Positions 35,913 to 45,013 of a DNA stretch of 64,000 bases are shown here, in pieces. The DNA lies in contig NZ_JACDTY010000027.1 in assembly GCF_013520985.1 (NCBI RefSeq), positions 1-64,000 of the forward strand, given 5' to 3'. Below the pieces are notes generated by a model. It was not told the DNA's origin. It did no database searches and was given only the letters and a program-made list of their open reading frames with translations. The position numbers and the translations under genes are program-made. Each line of letters opens with the position of its first letter. Within the stretch, counting starts at the first letter, position 1. The stretch is from Mesorhizobium neociceri. Its GTDB lineage: Bacteria; Pseudomonadota; Alphaproteobacteria; Rhizobiales; Rhizobiaceae.

Positions 35913-36769
35913 TCTGCGCCCTGCTCATGGCTGGGCCGGCAATGGCGCATGTTGACGACGATCATGGCCTGGAGCCTGCATGGACGTTCGATCCATGGAT
36001 TGCAGTGCCGCTTGGGACGCTGGCTGTTCTGTATTGCGTGGGGATGGGCAGGCTGGCTCGGCGCAGCAGACGACCAGGCGGCATGCGCGAAGGCATTTGC
36101 CTTTACAGCGCCGGAATCCTGACGCTGGGGGGCGCGCTGCTGTGGCCGCTTCACGAGCTTGGCAAACACCTTTTTACATTTCATATGATCGAGCACGAGA
36201 TCGTCATGGCTGTGTCGGCGCCCTTGATCGTGCTGGCCCGGCCGATTGGCATCCTGCTGTGGGGACTGCCCGGCACGGCCCGTCAGGTCGCGGGATTGCT
36301 GATGCGCGCGCCTTCGATGCGCAGGCTGTGGGACGGGTGCACGGGTGCGACGAGCGCAACCATCCTCCATGGTGTAGCGATCTGGGCATGGCACGTGCCC
36401 ATTCTGTTCGACGCCGCGGTGACAATTCCTGCGCTGCATCGTTTGCAGCATCTCAGTTTCCTCGTCACGGCAATATTGTTCTGGTGGGCACTTGTTTGGC
36501 GAAGTGATTATGGTTCGTCAGCCTGGCATCTGTTTTTGACAATGGTCCACACAAGCATTCTTGGCGCGTTGATGGCGCTTGCTCCCCGCGTTTTGTACAG
36601 CGCGCAGACACAAACCGCGATGGCTTGGGGCTTGACGCCGCTGGAAGACCAACAACTGGCAGGCATGATCATGTGGGTTCCTGCTGGCACCATCTATGCA
36701 TCTGCGGCACTAACGATGCTGGCGCTTTGGATCAGAGGCTCGAGCGGCAGAAAGGCGCAGAATGGCTAA
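35900..36769 (+). CDS. ctaG: caa3-type oxidase assembly factor CtaG
   Basis: 289 residues from ATG 35900. Seven membrane helices after a short N-terminal signal-like helix ending MAGPAMAHVDDDHG. Family motifs are the HELGKHLFTFHMIEHEIVMA segment with several His, APLIVLARPIGILLWGLP, a HGVAIWAWHVPILFDAAV helix and LHRLQHLSFLVTAILFWWAL. The caa3_CtaG family (PF09678) is needed for CuB or haem insertion in caa3 oxidases. It is unrelated to the Cox11-type CtaG of other bacteria. It overlaps genes on both sides. Confidence 0.9.
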   Translation: MPTLICALLMAGPAMAHVDDDHGLEPAWTFDPWIAVPLGTLAVLYCVGMGRLARRSRRPGGMREGICLYSAGILTLGGALLWPLHELGKHLFTFHMIEHEIVMAVSAPLIVLARPIGILLWGLPGTARQVAGLLMRAPSMRRLWDGCTGATSATILHGVAIWAWHVPILFDAAVTIPALHRLQHLSFLVTAILFWWALVWRSDYGSSAWHLFLTMVHTSILGALMALAPRVLYSAQTQTAMAWGLTPLEDQQLAGMIMWVPAGTIYASAALTMLALWIRGSSGRKAQNG

Positions 36770-37178
36770 TCGGCTCGCATCGGCCCCCGGTCGGGTCGCC
36801 TTGACGATGGTGCTCGTTGTCGGAGCCTCCGCCGCGTTCGTCACGGCCAGTGTCGTACGTGACAAGCATACCAAGGCCGCCACTGCCAGGATGATGACCG
36901 GAGGCGATCCAGACCGGGCGCCGGCGATCTTTCGCCGTTATGGCTGCTCCGGATGTCACACAATCTCCGGCATTCCCGGGGCGGACGGTCAGGCTGGCGC
37001 GCCACTAACGGAACTGTCGAAGCGCGTCTATATCGCTGGTGTCCTAGAAAACCGTCCCGACAATCTGGTCGCCTGGATCGTTTCGCCGCGCAGCTTCTCC
37101 CCGCAGACGGCGATGCCGCAATCCGGGATTTCCGAACAGGAAGCCAGAGATCTTGCAGCTTACCTCTATGCCCAGTGA
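36762..37178 (+). CDS. Cytochrome c, monohaem
   Basis: 138 residues from ATG 36762, overlapping ctaG by 8 bases. An N-terminal helix (VALTMVLVVGASAAFVTASV) is either signal or anchor. One haem site, CSGCH (about residue 63), then SGIPGADGQAGAPL and a distal Met in TAMPQSGISEQEARDLAAYL. It is a class I cytochrome c, the last gene of the oxidase operon, and a likely electron donor to subunit II. Confidence 0.88.
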   Translation: MANRLASAPGRVALTMVLVVGASAAFVTASVVRDKHTKAATARMMTGGDPDRAPAIFRRYGCSGCHTISGIPGADGQAGAPLTELSKRVYIAGVLENRPDNLVAWIVSPRSFSPQTAMPQSGISEQEARDLAAYLYAQ

Positions 37179-37180
37179 GG

Positions 37181-38101
37181 TTATGGGTTTGGGGTGTCGA
37201 CCGGTGCAAGCTCTTTGATGTAGCGCGCGATCGCCTGGCGATCGCTGTCAGGCAGCACGGCGGTATTTGTCACCACGTCGGCCATGGACGACCCCACTCG
37301 ACCGTGGCTGGGCGTCTCTCCGGTCCTTAACATCATCGCAATGTCGGTCTCTGTCCACGCGCCCAATCGTTCTCGCGTAATATTGGGCACGAAGCCGGTG
37401 CCCTGCGGGTCGATGCCGCCGGCAAACACCGTATCGGACCGGATTGCTCCGAACGCATTACGGCTGGAATGGCACTCCGCGCAATGGGAAACGGTCTCGA
37501 CGAGGTAGGCGCCGCGATCAAGCACGGTTTTGCCGTCAACATTCGCGACCGACCGGCCCTGCCGAAAAAACAGCAGCTTCCAAAACCCGACGGATCGACG
37601 AACGCCGAACAGGATTGCGGGGTCGTGCGCCGGCGCGCGTCCAGACACTTTTGGGAGTGTCATGAGATAGGCGTAGAGATCGTTGATATCAGCGCCGGTC
37701 ATGCCGGTGAAGCTGGTGTAGGGAAAAGACGGGTAATAGTGTGCACGCTTGGGAGAAACCCCGCCGATCAGGGCATTTGCAAGATCGGCAGCGCTCCACC
37801 TGCCTATGCCATCAACCGGATCCGGCGAGATGTTAGGGGGCCGAAAGGTGCCGAATGGCGAGGCGAGCGCCATACCGCCTCCAAGTTTCAGTCGATCGGA
37901 TTGTCCGGGGGTCGCGTGGCAGGAGGCGCAATCTCCCGCCGCGAAGACCAGCTTGCCGCGCACCACGTCGCCCCTCCCTCCAAATTGCGGATCGTCTTGG
38001 GAGAATGGCGGATCAGCCGAAGTCATGAAAAAAGTGGCTGTCGCAGCAGCCACTGCGGTCAGAAGGATGGCGACAGAAAACTTGTATACAATCCGCCCCA
38101 T
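37181..38101 (-). CDS. Diheme cytochrome c
   Basis: 306 residues from ATG 38101, convergent with the oxidase operon (stops 3 bases apart). A signal or anchor helix lies at residues 7-28. Two haem c domains: CASCH (about residue 58) with ASPFGTFRPPNISPD, and CAECH (about residue 209) with FAGGIDPQGTGFVPNITRE. The pattern 'GG.....PFGt..spNItPd..TGIG.Ws..d' is that of the cytochrome subunits of membrane alcohol, gluconate or aldehyde dehydrogenases, here with two instead of three haems. No dehydrogenase partner adjoins it, so it may link an unknown periplasmic donor to the oxidase. Confidence 0.88.
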   Translation of the reverse strand: MGRIVYKFSVAILLTAVAAATATFFMTSADPPFSQDDPQFGGRGDVVRGKLVFAAGDCASCHATPGQSDRLKLGGGMALASPFGTFRPPNISPDPVDGIGRWSAADLANALIGGVSPKRAHYYPSFPYTSFTGMTGADINDLYAYLMTLPKVSGRAPAHDPAILFGVRRSVGFWKLLFFRQGRSVANVDGKTVLDRGAYLVETVSHCAECHSSRNAFGAIRSDTVFAGGIDPQGTGFVPNITRERLGAWTETDIAMMLRTGETPSHGRVGSSMADVVTNTAVLPDSDRQAIARYIKELAPVDTPNP

Positions 38102-38143
38102 GACACCCTTAAGGGCTGTGCGAAGCTTGACGTGTGTATAGAG

Positions 38144-39037
38144 TCAGGCGACTCCCTTGCCGCCGGTGACGCCATAAACTTCGCCATTGATGAAACTGGC
38201 TTCCTGCGAGGCCAGCAGCACATAGACCGGCGCGAGTTCGACCGGCTGTCCGGGACGGCCGAAATCGCTGTCTTTGCCGAACTGCTGGACCTTCTCATCG
38301 GGCTGGCCGCCGCTTGGCTGCAGCGCAGTCCAGACGGGGCCGGGGGCGACCACATTGACCCGGATACCCCGCTTGATCAATTGCTTGGCGAGCGCCTTGC
38401 TGTAAGCGACGATGCCGGCTTTGGTGGTGGCATAGTCGAGCAGAATTGCTGAAGGCTGGTAGGCCTGGATTGACGCCGTGGTGATGATGGATGCGCCTGC
38501 CTGCAAGTGTGGCACGGCTGCTTGCGCGATCCAGTGAAGAGCGTAAAGGTTGGTCTTCATCGTCTTGTCGAAGTCGTCTGTCGTCAACTCTTCGATTTTC
38601 TCGCGATATTGCTGCCTTCCGGCATTGATCACAAGGATGTCCAGGCCACCGAGGGCGGAGACCGCCTTCTCCACCAAATCACGACACCAGGGCTCATCCC
38701 TGACATCGCCAGGCAGCGCCATCGCTTTCCTCCCGGCGGCTTCGATGACTGCGATGACGTCCTTGGCGTCCACCTCCTCTTCGGGGAGATAAGAGATGGC
38801 GACATCGGCCCCTTCCCTCGCAAAGGCGATGGCCACGGCGCGCCCTATCCCGGAATCGCCTCCTGTCACCAGCGCCTTGCGACCTGCGAGCTTCGCAGAG
38901 CCGCGATAGCTTTTCTCGCCGTGGTCGGGGATGGGATCCATCTTTTTGGCGAGGCCCGGCATGATCTGCGGCTGCTTTGGAAAGGGCGGCGCGGGATACT
39001 CCTTGCGGGGATCTCGAAGTAAGACACGATCACTCAC
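38144..39037 (-). CDS. Short-chain dehydrogenase/reductase, stress-regulated
   Basis: 297 residues from GTG 39037. A perfect EcfG promoter at 39096-39072 and GGAGG 7 bases before this codon exclude the longer frame start at 39085. It is a classical SDR with an extended N-terminus of about 45 residues ([20 protein letters not shown]). Rossmann motif [34 protein letters not shown], catalytic Ser-Tyr-Lys in [24 protein letters not shown], and a C-terminal [10 protein letters not shown]. The subgroup (YghA/YhdF-like) is often part of bacterial general stress regulons. Substrate unknown. Confidence 0.92.
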   Translation of the reverse strand: MSDRVLLRDPRKEYPAPPFPKQPQIMPGLAKKMDPIPDHGEKSYRGSAKLAGRKALVTGGDSGIGRAVAIAFAREGADVAISYLPEEEVDAKDVIAVIEAAGRKAMALPGDVRDEPWCRDLVEKAVSALGGLDILVINAGRQQYREKIEELTTDDFDKTMKTNLYALHWIAQAAVPHLQAGASIITTASIQAYQPSAILLDYATTKAGIVAYSKALAKQLIKRGIRVNVVAPGPVWTALQPSGGQPDEKVQQFGKDSDFGRPGQPVELAPVYVLLASQEASFINGEVYGVTGGKGVA

Positions 39038-39071
39038 GGTTAAGCCTCCATTGCCACGCTGCCGTTGCCGC

Positions 39072-39096
39072 AACGCGGAGAACAACCCTTTGTTCC
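39072..39096 (-). promoter_or_regulatory. EcfG-type promoter (perfect)
   Basis: GGAAC 39096-39092, N16, CGTT 39075-39072 on minus, 35 bases before the GTG start of the SDR gene. Confidence 0.8.
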
Positions 39097-39293
39097 GCTG
39101 GAGAGCTGGCTAGCCAAGACAGGCACAAAGCCGCACGGCAGATTTCTCCAGCACAGCTGGCGTTGGTTGACGTCCGGCCGCGCGTCAAGCTGAAATAGTT
39201 GACCGTCGACCTTGCCGGATGTGGCGACGGTCGGTCGAGACCGCATGCCGGTTTTATGTCAGGCAGCTCCACAGACATGTTGCTGTTTCGGCC

Positions 39294-39318
39294 GGAACCC
39301 GCAGTCCACTTCCGAGTT
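39294..39318 (+). promoter_or_regulatory. EcfG-like promoter (variant -10)
   Basis: GGAAC 39294-39298, N16, AGTT 39315-39318, 43 bases before the DUF892 gene. Confidence 0.5.
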
Positions 39319-39361
39319 AACCAACACCCAAACCGGGTAATCCAAACCAAGGAGACGGGAA

Positions 39362-39883
39362 ATGGCAGCTACCAAGAAAACCAGCACCAAGGGCCTTGAG
39401 GATTTGTTCCTCGATGGACTGAAAGACATGTATTACGCCGAGAAGAAAATTCTCAAAGCGCTGCCGAAAATGGCCAAGGGCGCCGAAGACCAGCAGGTTT
39501 CTGCAGCCTTCGAAAAGCACCTCGCTGAAACCGAGGATCAGGTCGAGCGACTTGAAGAAGTTTTTGACATCCTGGGCGTTGCCGCCCGCGGCAAGACGTG
39601 TCCCGCCATCGACGGCATTCTCGAGGAGGGGTCCGAAATTCTCGACGAATACAAGGGGTCCAAACCGCTGGACGCCGGCTTGGTCGCGGCGGCGCAGGCG
39701 GTCGAGCACTACGAGATAGCTCGGTACGGCACCCTGATCGCATGGGCTACGTCGCTCGGGCGCGACGATATCGTCGAGCTTCTGAATGCCACTCTTGCGG
39801 AAGAAAAAGCAACCGACGACGCGCTCACTTCACTGGGTGAATCCGGCGTGAACGACAAGGCGGTCGAAAAGCAAGCCGCGTGA
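39362..39883 (+). CDS. DUF892 (YciE/YciF-like) ferritin-like protein
   Basis: 173 residues from ATG 39362 with AAGGAGA. It is a full-length DUF892 four-helix bundle: GLEDLFLDGLKDMYYAEKKI LKALPKMAKGA, FEKHLAETEDQVERLEEVFD, AAQAVEHYEIARYGTLIAWA and LLNATLAEEKATDDALTSL. Glu and His residues at YYAEK, HLAETEDQ, EHYEIARY and AEEKATD form the presumed di-iron centre. Cytoplasmic. The family is stress-induced in many bacteria; activity is not established. Confidence 0.93.
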   Translation: MAATKKTSTKGLEDLFLDGLKDMYYAEKKILKALPKMAKGAEDQQVSAAFEKHLAETEDQVERLEEVFDILGVAARGKTCPAIDGILEEGSEILDEYKGSKPLDAGLVAAAQAVEHYEIARYGTLIAWATSLGRDDIVELLNATLAEEKATDDALTSLGESGVNDKAVEKQAA

Positions 39884-39893
39884 TCGCCATGCC

Positions 39894-39930
39894 CTGAATG
39901 GGCCCCGGTGTCGCCACCGGGGCCATTCAT
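39894..39930. terminator. Long GC-rich hairpin
   Basis: TGAATGGGCCCCGGTG pairs with CACCGGGGCCATTCA with one bulged G, 11 bases after the DUF892 stop. No T-run follows, but the stability suits transcript termination or 3'-end protection. Confidence 0.6.
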
Positions 39931-40131
39931 GCGGGGAGCAGGTCTTGACCGGGCGGATTAGAGCCGCATCTGGAGCCCTTCCAAAAAAAGTGAGCCTCCA
40001 CCTTTAGGGCGAAGTGCAGATCGCTATGAGAGACGGCGCTGACCTACGGAAACTGGCTGTCGGAGATTCTTGATGCCGGAACCGCCCGCTGGTCTTGAGC
40101 CGCTGCCTGTGGCCTTAGCCAAGACGACGAT

Positions 40132-40156
40132 GGAACCAAGCTTGGTCCTAGGCGTT
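40132..40156 (+). promoter_or_regulatory. EcfG-type promoter (perfect)
   Basis: GGAAC 40132-40136, N16, CGTT 40153-40156, 45 bases before the sensor kinase start. Confidence 0.78.
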
Positions 40157-40201
40157 CGATAGGCTTGCGCCACGATGTAGCGCCTTGGGGAATGTCGCGA
40201 C

Positions 40202-42013
40202 ATGGTTCAATTCGTTGCGCAAAAGAACGGGCTCCGTTCCAGGCAAGAGCCGGCCGTCGACTATGAAGACTTCTTCGAAAACGGTGGCATCGGTTTGCAT
40301 ATGGTAGATACCGACGGTCGTATCCTCCATGTCAACAATGCCGAATTGAAACTTCTGGGATATACGGCCGCTGACTATATCGGTCATGACATATCGGACT
40401 TTCACACCGACCAACATGTCATCCGCGACATTCTCTTGCGCCTCAAGCAAGGGGAAAGCATCCAGAGATATCCCGCCAGAATGCGCGCTCGCGACGGCTC
40501 GATCCGGGATGTGGAAATCAGCTCGAGTGGTCAGTTTGAAGATGGCCAGTTCGTTCAAAGTCGCTGCTTTACTGTCGATGTCACCACGCTCAAGACTGCC
40601 GAGCGCGCAATCGGCCAACGAGAGGCTCGCTTCCACCAGACGCTCGAGGCATTGCCGGTAGCAGTGTACACCACCGATGCCGCCGGCAAGATCACCTACT
40701 TTAATCGGAAAGCGGCGGAACTCGCTAGTCGAGAGCCTAAGATCGGCGAAGATGAATGGTGGGTTGCGTTTCGCCTGTTCACCGCCGAAGGACAGGAACT
40801 GCCCCACAATGTCTCCCCTATGGCGATCACGCTCAACGAGAATCGCCCCGTCCGCAACATCGAAGCCGTTGCCCAACGCCCGGACGGGACTTTCTTCCCA
40901 TTTTTGCCGTTTCCAACTCCACTGAGAGATGACGACGGCAATTTGGTCGGGGCCGTCAATGTGCTTTTGGATCTCTCGGATCGCAAACGAGGCGAGGACG
41001 CTGTCCAGCATCTGTCCGCAATCGTCGAATCCTCATTCGACGCGATTGTGAGCAAGGATCTGAATGGCACCATCAAGAGTTGGAACCAGGGTGCCGAGCG
41101 GCTCTTTGGTTTTGATGCTGCCGAGGCCATCGGGCAACACATCAGCATGCTTATTCCTCTCGACCGTCAAGAGGAAGAACCTCGGATCATCGAGCGCATC
41201 CGTCGTGGCGAGCGCATCGAAAGCTACGAAACAAGCCGCCTGAAAAAAAACGGTGACAAGGTCCCCGTATCGCTGACGATTTCGCCGGTTCGTAACGCCG
41301 CCGGACGCATCGTCGGCGCTTCCAAAATCGCGCGGGACATTACAGCGACCAAGGAAAGCGAACATCGCATACACACGCTCATACGCGAGGTCAATCACCG
41401 CGTGAAAAACCAGTACTCGGTGATCCTGTCGATGATCCGGGAGACCAACAAGCGCTCGGACAGTCCTGACCAGTTCGAAAGACAGGTGCGGGAGCGCATC
41501 ATGGCGCTGTCGAGATCGCACGACCTGTTGGTGTCGGCCGACTGGAAGGGGGCCACGATTGGGGAGCTCGTACTGGCCCAGGCCAAACCCTTTGACCGGG
41601 AAGATGCAATCACCATGGCAGGCCCCGCCATAACGCTCAGCCCCAATGCCGTCCAATACCTGGGCATTGCTTTCCATGAACTATGCACGAACTCGGCCAA
41701 GTATGGTGTAATGTCAGGTCAACAGGGCATCATCGCCGTGACCTGGGGCGTAGCGGTGGATCAAGGCGTGCAAACCTTCAAGTTGGTGTGGGCAGAGCGG
41801 GACGGCCCCCAGATCAAGTCGATCACAAAAAGCGGTTTTGGGAGTGTCGTGCTGAACCGCGTCGCACCGCAGGCAATGAGTGGAACCGGCGAACTGAAGC
41901 ACGGCTCCAATGACATTGTCTGGACGCTCGAGGCGCCGATTAAGTTCGTCGAGGCCTCACTGTTCGATGATCACGGTGGGGACCATCATTCTGCAGCGAA
42001 GGCGCCTCACTAG
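40202..42013 (+). CDS. Three-PAS sensor histidine kinase, HWE/HisKA_2 type
   Basis: 603 residues from ATG 40202. It has no membrane helix and is cytoplasmic. PAS 1 about residues 20-130 (ENGGIGLHMVDTDGRILHVN), PAS 2 about 140-260 (LPVAVYTTDAAGKITYFNRK), PAS 3 about 270-390 (VESSFDAIVSKDLNGTIKSW). The phospho-His is near residue 398 in REVNHRVKNQYSVILSMIRE. The ATPase has FHELCTNSAKYGVMSGQQG and a WAERDGP motif typical of HWE kinases. Such kinases feed the PhyR-NepR-EcfG cascade in several alphaproteobacteria. A perfect EcfG promoter makes it a possible feedback input of the stress response. No receiver gene adjoins it. Confidence 0.93.
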   Translation: MVQFVAQKNGLRSRQEPAVDYEDFFENGGIGLHMVDTDGRILHVNNAELKLLGYTAADYIGHDISDFHTDQHVIRDILLRLKQGESIQRYPARMRARDGSIRDVEISSSGQFEDGQFVQSRCFTVDVTTLKTAERAIGQREARFHQTLEALPVAVYTTDAAGKITYFNRKAAELASREPKIGEDEWWVAFRLFTAEGQELPHNVSPMAITLNENRPVRNIEAVAQRPDGTFFPFLPFPTPLRDDDGNLVGAVNVLLDLSDRKRGEDAVQHLSAIVESSFDAIVSKDLNGTIKSWNQGAERLFGFDAAEAIGQHISMLIPLDRQEEEPRIIERIRRGERIESYETSRLKKNGDKVPVSLTISPVRNAAGRIVGASKIARDITATKESEHRIHTLIREVNHRVKNQYSVILSMIRETNKRSDSPDQFERQVRERIMALSRSHDLLVSADWKGATIGELVLAQAKPFDREDAITMAGPAITLSPNAVQYLGIAFHELCTNSAKYGVMSGQQGIIAVTWGVAVDQGVQTFKLVWAERDGPQIKSITKSGFGSVVLNRVAPQAMSGTGELKHGSNDIVWTLEAPIKFVEASLFDDHGGDHHSAAKAPH

Positions 42014-42081
42014 CCCGGATTGAAGTATCCGACAGCCATTTCCTCTGATGGAGACTGGTGGACGTCAGATTGGGCGGTTGT

Positions 42082-42106
42082 GGAACACAAGCCGCCGGTC
42101 GACATT
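42082..42106 (+). promoter_or_regulatory. EcfG-like promoter (variant -10)
   Basis: GGAAC 42082-42086, N16, CATT 42103-42106, 22 bases before ATG 42129. Confidence 0.5.
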
Positions 42107-42128
42107 GCATTGGGGACAGGAGGTCATC

Positions 42129-42422
42129 ATGCCCAGGTTTCGTTTCGAGACGATTGGATTCGACCAGACCACGACAGTCGAGGAAGAACTGGCAGGTGTG
42201 GATGTTGTCAGCCCCAGGGCAATCGAGCGAGCCCACGCTGCCCTGATGGCAGGCGCTTCTACGGGCGTTGACCACTCCGGCTCGATCACCAGGGTCTATA
42301 ATGAAGCCGGATATCTGGTCGCCACCGTCAAATTTTCCGATGTGATTGGCGACAAACCAGAGCTATCACCGCAATCATCTCGGATGGCGACAGAGGAGCC
42401 GGGCGTGATGCGCTCTGGATGA
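42129..42422 (+). CDS. DUF6894-like small protein
   Basis: 97 residues from ATG 42129 with AGGAGG. It begins MPRFRFETIGFDQTTTVEEE LAG and continues AIERAHAALMAGASTG..ITRVYNEAGYLVATVKFSD, the strand-helix-strand pattern of DUF6894 ('M.ryfF...g....De.G.e......A...A......v.d..G..v..v.f'). Cytoplasmic, function unknown. A second member is encoded at 53460. Confidence 0.65.
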   Translation: MPRFRFETIGFDQTTTVEEELAGVDVVSPRAIERAHAALMAGASTGVDHSGSITRVYNEAGYLVATVKFSDVIGDKPELSPQSSRMATEEPGVMRSG

Positions 42423-42467
42423 CGAGGCCGCTCTTACCACGGCGGAGCGCCGATGATCCAAGCAAGC

Positions 42468-43361
42468 TCAGCGTCGCTTTAGATCGCGGGTCCGCTTTCT
42501 ACGCTCACCACTTCTCGCATTTCGTCGAGCAACCCTGAGTTCGGCAAGCGTTGGCTGCCACCAGCCTCTGGATAGTTCGCTTGAGCGGGCGGCACGACGG
42601 GCAGGCCATGTCTCGATGAGTTCCGCCAGCGTCGCTGAGCGCCAGGATGCCCAGATGTAATCTCGGGCCGCGCTCATATGCGGATAGACGACGGAGAATT
42701 TGGACGGTTCCACCAGTTCTCCAGATACTCCCGTAAAGATGACAACACCGTATTGCTCGGTGGCAACGGCGCGCCCGACGGACGGCAGGTCTTCGGCCAA
42801 CACAGGATAGCGACGGCGGCGGCGTTCGGCAGTCCGCAACCGATCGGATTTTCCCGCCTCGGAATCCCGCTCCGCCTCTCGTCGTCGCCTCCTTGCCTCA
42901 GGTTCAGCCCCTTGAGCGGCCTGTTCGATTTTCGACCAGCGGCGTCTCAGCTCTTCATAGGATCTGAATGGAACCCGCCACACGTGCAGCCCATCATCCC
43001 AACTGGCCCAGGGGATTTCGCGCAGTTCCTTCAAAACGCTCCTCGAATAGGGCGTCCGAATGCGCAGGTCGTTCGCCACCTCGAGATATGGGCTTGAGAT
43101 AGGATCGAAGGCGAAGGCGTCGCGCCCTTTGTTGTCTGCGTAGATAGCGACCAGTTCAGCTTCATGCGCAAGCCAACGATCAACCCGCCGCGCCGCTGTC
43201 TTGCCCGGGACAAACCAGCTCTTACGCTCATCGCTCCACCTTGCTCGCGGAAAAACCTGGCGAAACCGCTCAATCGTCATTCTGTCATAAGGAAACGTGA
43301 CGACGGCACCCGAGATGTCCTGCACCGGCGGCTCAGCAAGATCATCGTCAGATTCTTCCAC
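42468..43361 (-). CDS. Protein with two HARP-like repeats
   Basis: 297 residues from ATG 43361. Two units of about 60 residues share one pattern. Unit 1, residues 20-70: VTFPYDRMTI..FRQVFPRARWSDERKSWFVP. Unit 2, residues 85-150: IRTPYSRSVLKELREIPWAS WDDGLHVWRVPFRSYEELRR RW. This 'pYd..li..lk.ip...wd...k.W.vP..sye.L' arrangement is like the HARP modules that bind forked DNA in SMARCAL1-type annealing helicases. A highly basic coiled segment follows (residues 150-190), then a mixed domain. No helicase motor is present. A DNA-binding role is inference from the repeat pattern. Confidence 0.6.
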   Translation of the reverse strand: MEESDDDLAEPPVQDISGAVVTFPYDRMTIERFRQVFPRARWSDERKSWFVPGKTAARRVDRWLAHEAELVAIYADNKGRDAFAFDPISSPYLEVANDLRIRTPYSRSVLKELREIPWASWDDGLHVWRVPFRSYEELRRRWSKIEQAAQGAEPEARRRRREAERDSEAGKSDRLRTAERRRRRYPVLAEDLPSVGRAVATEQYGVVIFTGVSGELVEPSKFSVVYPHMSAARDYIWASWRSATLAELIETWPARRAARSSELSRGWWQPTLAELRVARRNARSGERRKRTRDLKRR

Positions 43362-43467
43362 CTCACGGCCTCCGGGTCAGCGCACCGATAACGGCCGAGC
43401 CTGCTTCCGATGTTACCCTTGCGCGCCGGAGTCGGACCCTTGGCCTTCAGTCCTGATACTCCGGCAC

Positions 43468-44868
43468 CTAAAGCTGTGACTCGATCGGAAGCCAGCGAAC
43501 TAGGGCCGCCAGGATGCGGCGGGAAATCCCGGCTTCGGGCTCGTGAGTATAGTTATCCAGCCTGCCTTCATCGCATCCATGCCAGCGCAGCACATTGTTT
43601 TTCAGTTCGAGCCGATAGCTCGCTTCCGCTGATATCTCCAATTGGAACCGGCGATGCAGTTCAGCAACCAGTTTCTCATCCTCGAAAAGCACGCCCATTT
43701 CCGCGTTCAAAGACACAGACCGTGGATCGAAATTAAAGGAGCCGACGAAGCCGGTCTTGTTGTCAACGCTGAACGCCTTCGTGTGCAGACTGGCACCCTT
43801 GGAGCCGAATATTGAGATCGTCGGCCGTCGGCTGAAAGGCTGAAGCTCGAATATCCGGACGCCGTTCCGCAGCAACCGCTTGCGATAGTTTGCATAGGCA
43901 CCATGGACCGCGGCGACATCCGTGGCTGCCAGGGAATTGGTCAAAACCGTGACCGCCACCCCGCTGCTGACAAGATCGGACAAGAGTGCGGAACCCCGTT
44001 TGCCCGGGATGAAATAGGGAGAGACAATTTCCAGGCGACTGCGCGCCGACTGAATGATGGGAAGAAGCTCCTTCGTCAGCCAACTGCGACGTCTCCAGCC
44101 ACGAACCTTTTCTGGCGGGTCGGAGATCACTCGAACGCGTTCTACCCAATGGACCTCGTTGCTGGCTGCGACGAACTCTGCGATGGACCCTCGATCTCCG
44201 ATCCCGCCCAAAAGCTTTATCGCCGTTTCCACATCGCTCTCCTCAACGAAATGGGCATGCGTGCTCTGCGCGGCCGAGCCGAGCGCACCAATTGGCCTTG
44301 CTTCCTGGCAGGCCCAGAAAGTCTCGAATATTTCAGAGGTTTGCTGCACGGCGGGACCGAGGAGCAGCACGTCGAGATCACGGAAATTGGTTTCTGCCGC
44401 ATCAAAATAGGCGTCGCCAATATTGCGCCCACCGACAATGGCGACGTTGTCGTCGGCGATCCACGCCTTGTTGTGCATCCTTCGCGTCAATGCGAGAAGT
44501 CGTAGCAGAACTTCCACACTGCGCACGATGCCGCGCGCTCTAACGCCGCTCGGGTTGAACAGTTTCAGCTCGATGTTCGGATGACTGCTCAGCGCCAGAT
44601 AGGCTGAATCGTTCTTGCGCGGATTGACATCATCAAGGAGCATCCGCACACGCACGCCCCGCTGAGCGGCTCGGAACACTTCCTGCAGGAGCAGGCGGCC
44701 GGTGCGGTCGTCATGCCAAAGATAGTACATGAGGTCGAGCGTGCGAACAGCACTTCTTGCCGCCAGAACCCGCGCGGCAAAGGCATCATAATTGTCCGAG
44801 ATCAGCAGCAAGCCGCTCCTGCCCGCTTTGACATAGTCGCCGGCTGTTCGCGCGATGGAGACGTCCAT
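43468..44868 (-). CDS. Phospholipase D / cardiolipin synthase-like protein
   Basis: 466 residues from ATG 44868. It has two HKD motifs of the PLD superfamily: MHNKAWIADDNVAIVGGRNI GDAY (about residue 132) and LHTKAFSVDNKTGFVGSFNF DPRS (about residue 360). It also has the AARSAVRTLDLMYYLWHDDR TG segment near residue 35 typical of cardiolipin synthase-type transferases that join phosphatidyl groups. There is no N-terminal membrane helix, unlike ClsA, but the layout fits ClsC-like enzymes. It is probably membrane-peripheral and involved in phospholipid remodelling. Confidence 0.88.
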   Translation of the reverse strand: MDVSIARTAGDYVKAGRSGLLLISDNYDAFAARVLAARSAVRTLDLMYYLWHDDRTGRLLLQEVFRAAQRGVRVRMLLDDVNPRKNDSAYLALSSHPNIELKLFNPSGVRARGIVRSVEVLLRLLALTRRMHNKAWIADDNVAIVGGRNIGDAYFDAAETNFRDLDVLLLGPAVQQTSEIFETFWACQEARPIGALGSAAQSTHAHFVEESDVETAIKLLGGIGDRGSIAEFVAASNEVHWVERVRVISDPPEKVRGWRRRSWLTKELLPIIQSARSRLEIVSPYFIPGKRGSALLSDLVSSGVAVTVLTNSLAATDVAAVHGAYANYRKRLLRNGVRIFELQPFSRRPTISIFGSKGASLHTKAFSVDNKTGFVGSFNFDPRSVSLNAEMGVLFEDEKLVAELHRRFQLEISAEASYRLELKNNVLRWHGCDEGRLDNYTHEPEAGISRRILAALVRWLPIESQL

Positions 44869-45013
44869 GAATTGTTGCCTTCGGTCGGCGCTCTTCGACT
44901 AAAATCTTAGCAAGAACCTTTCAGACGTAATCTGGTTGCATGCGTGCTGTTACGCGCGCCCGGGCCTACGCGAATGCCAGTCGTCGGGGCACCCAAACGA
45001 ATTCAGTGGCCCT

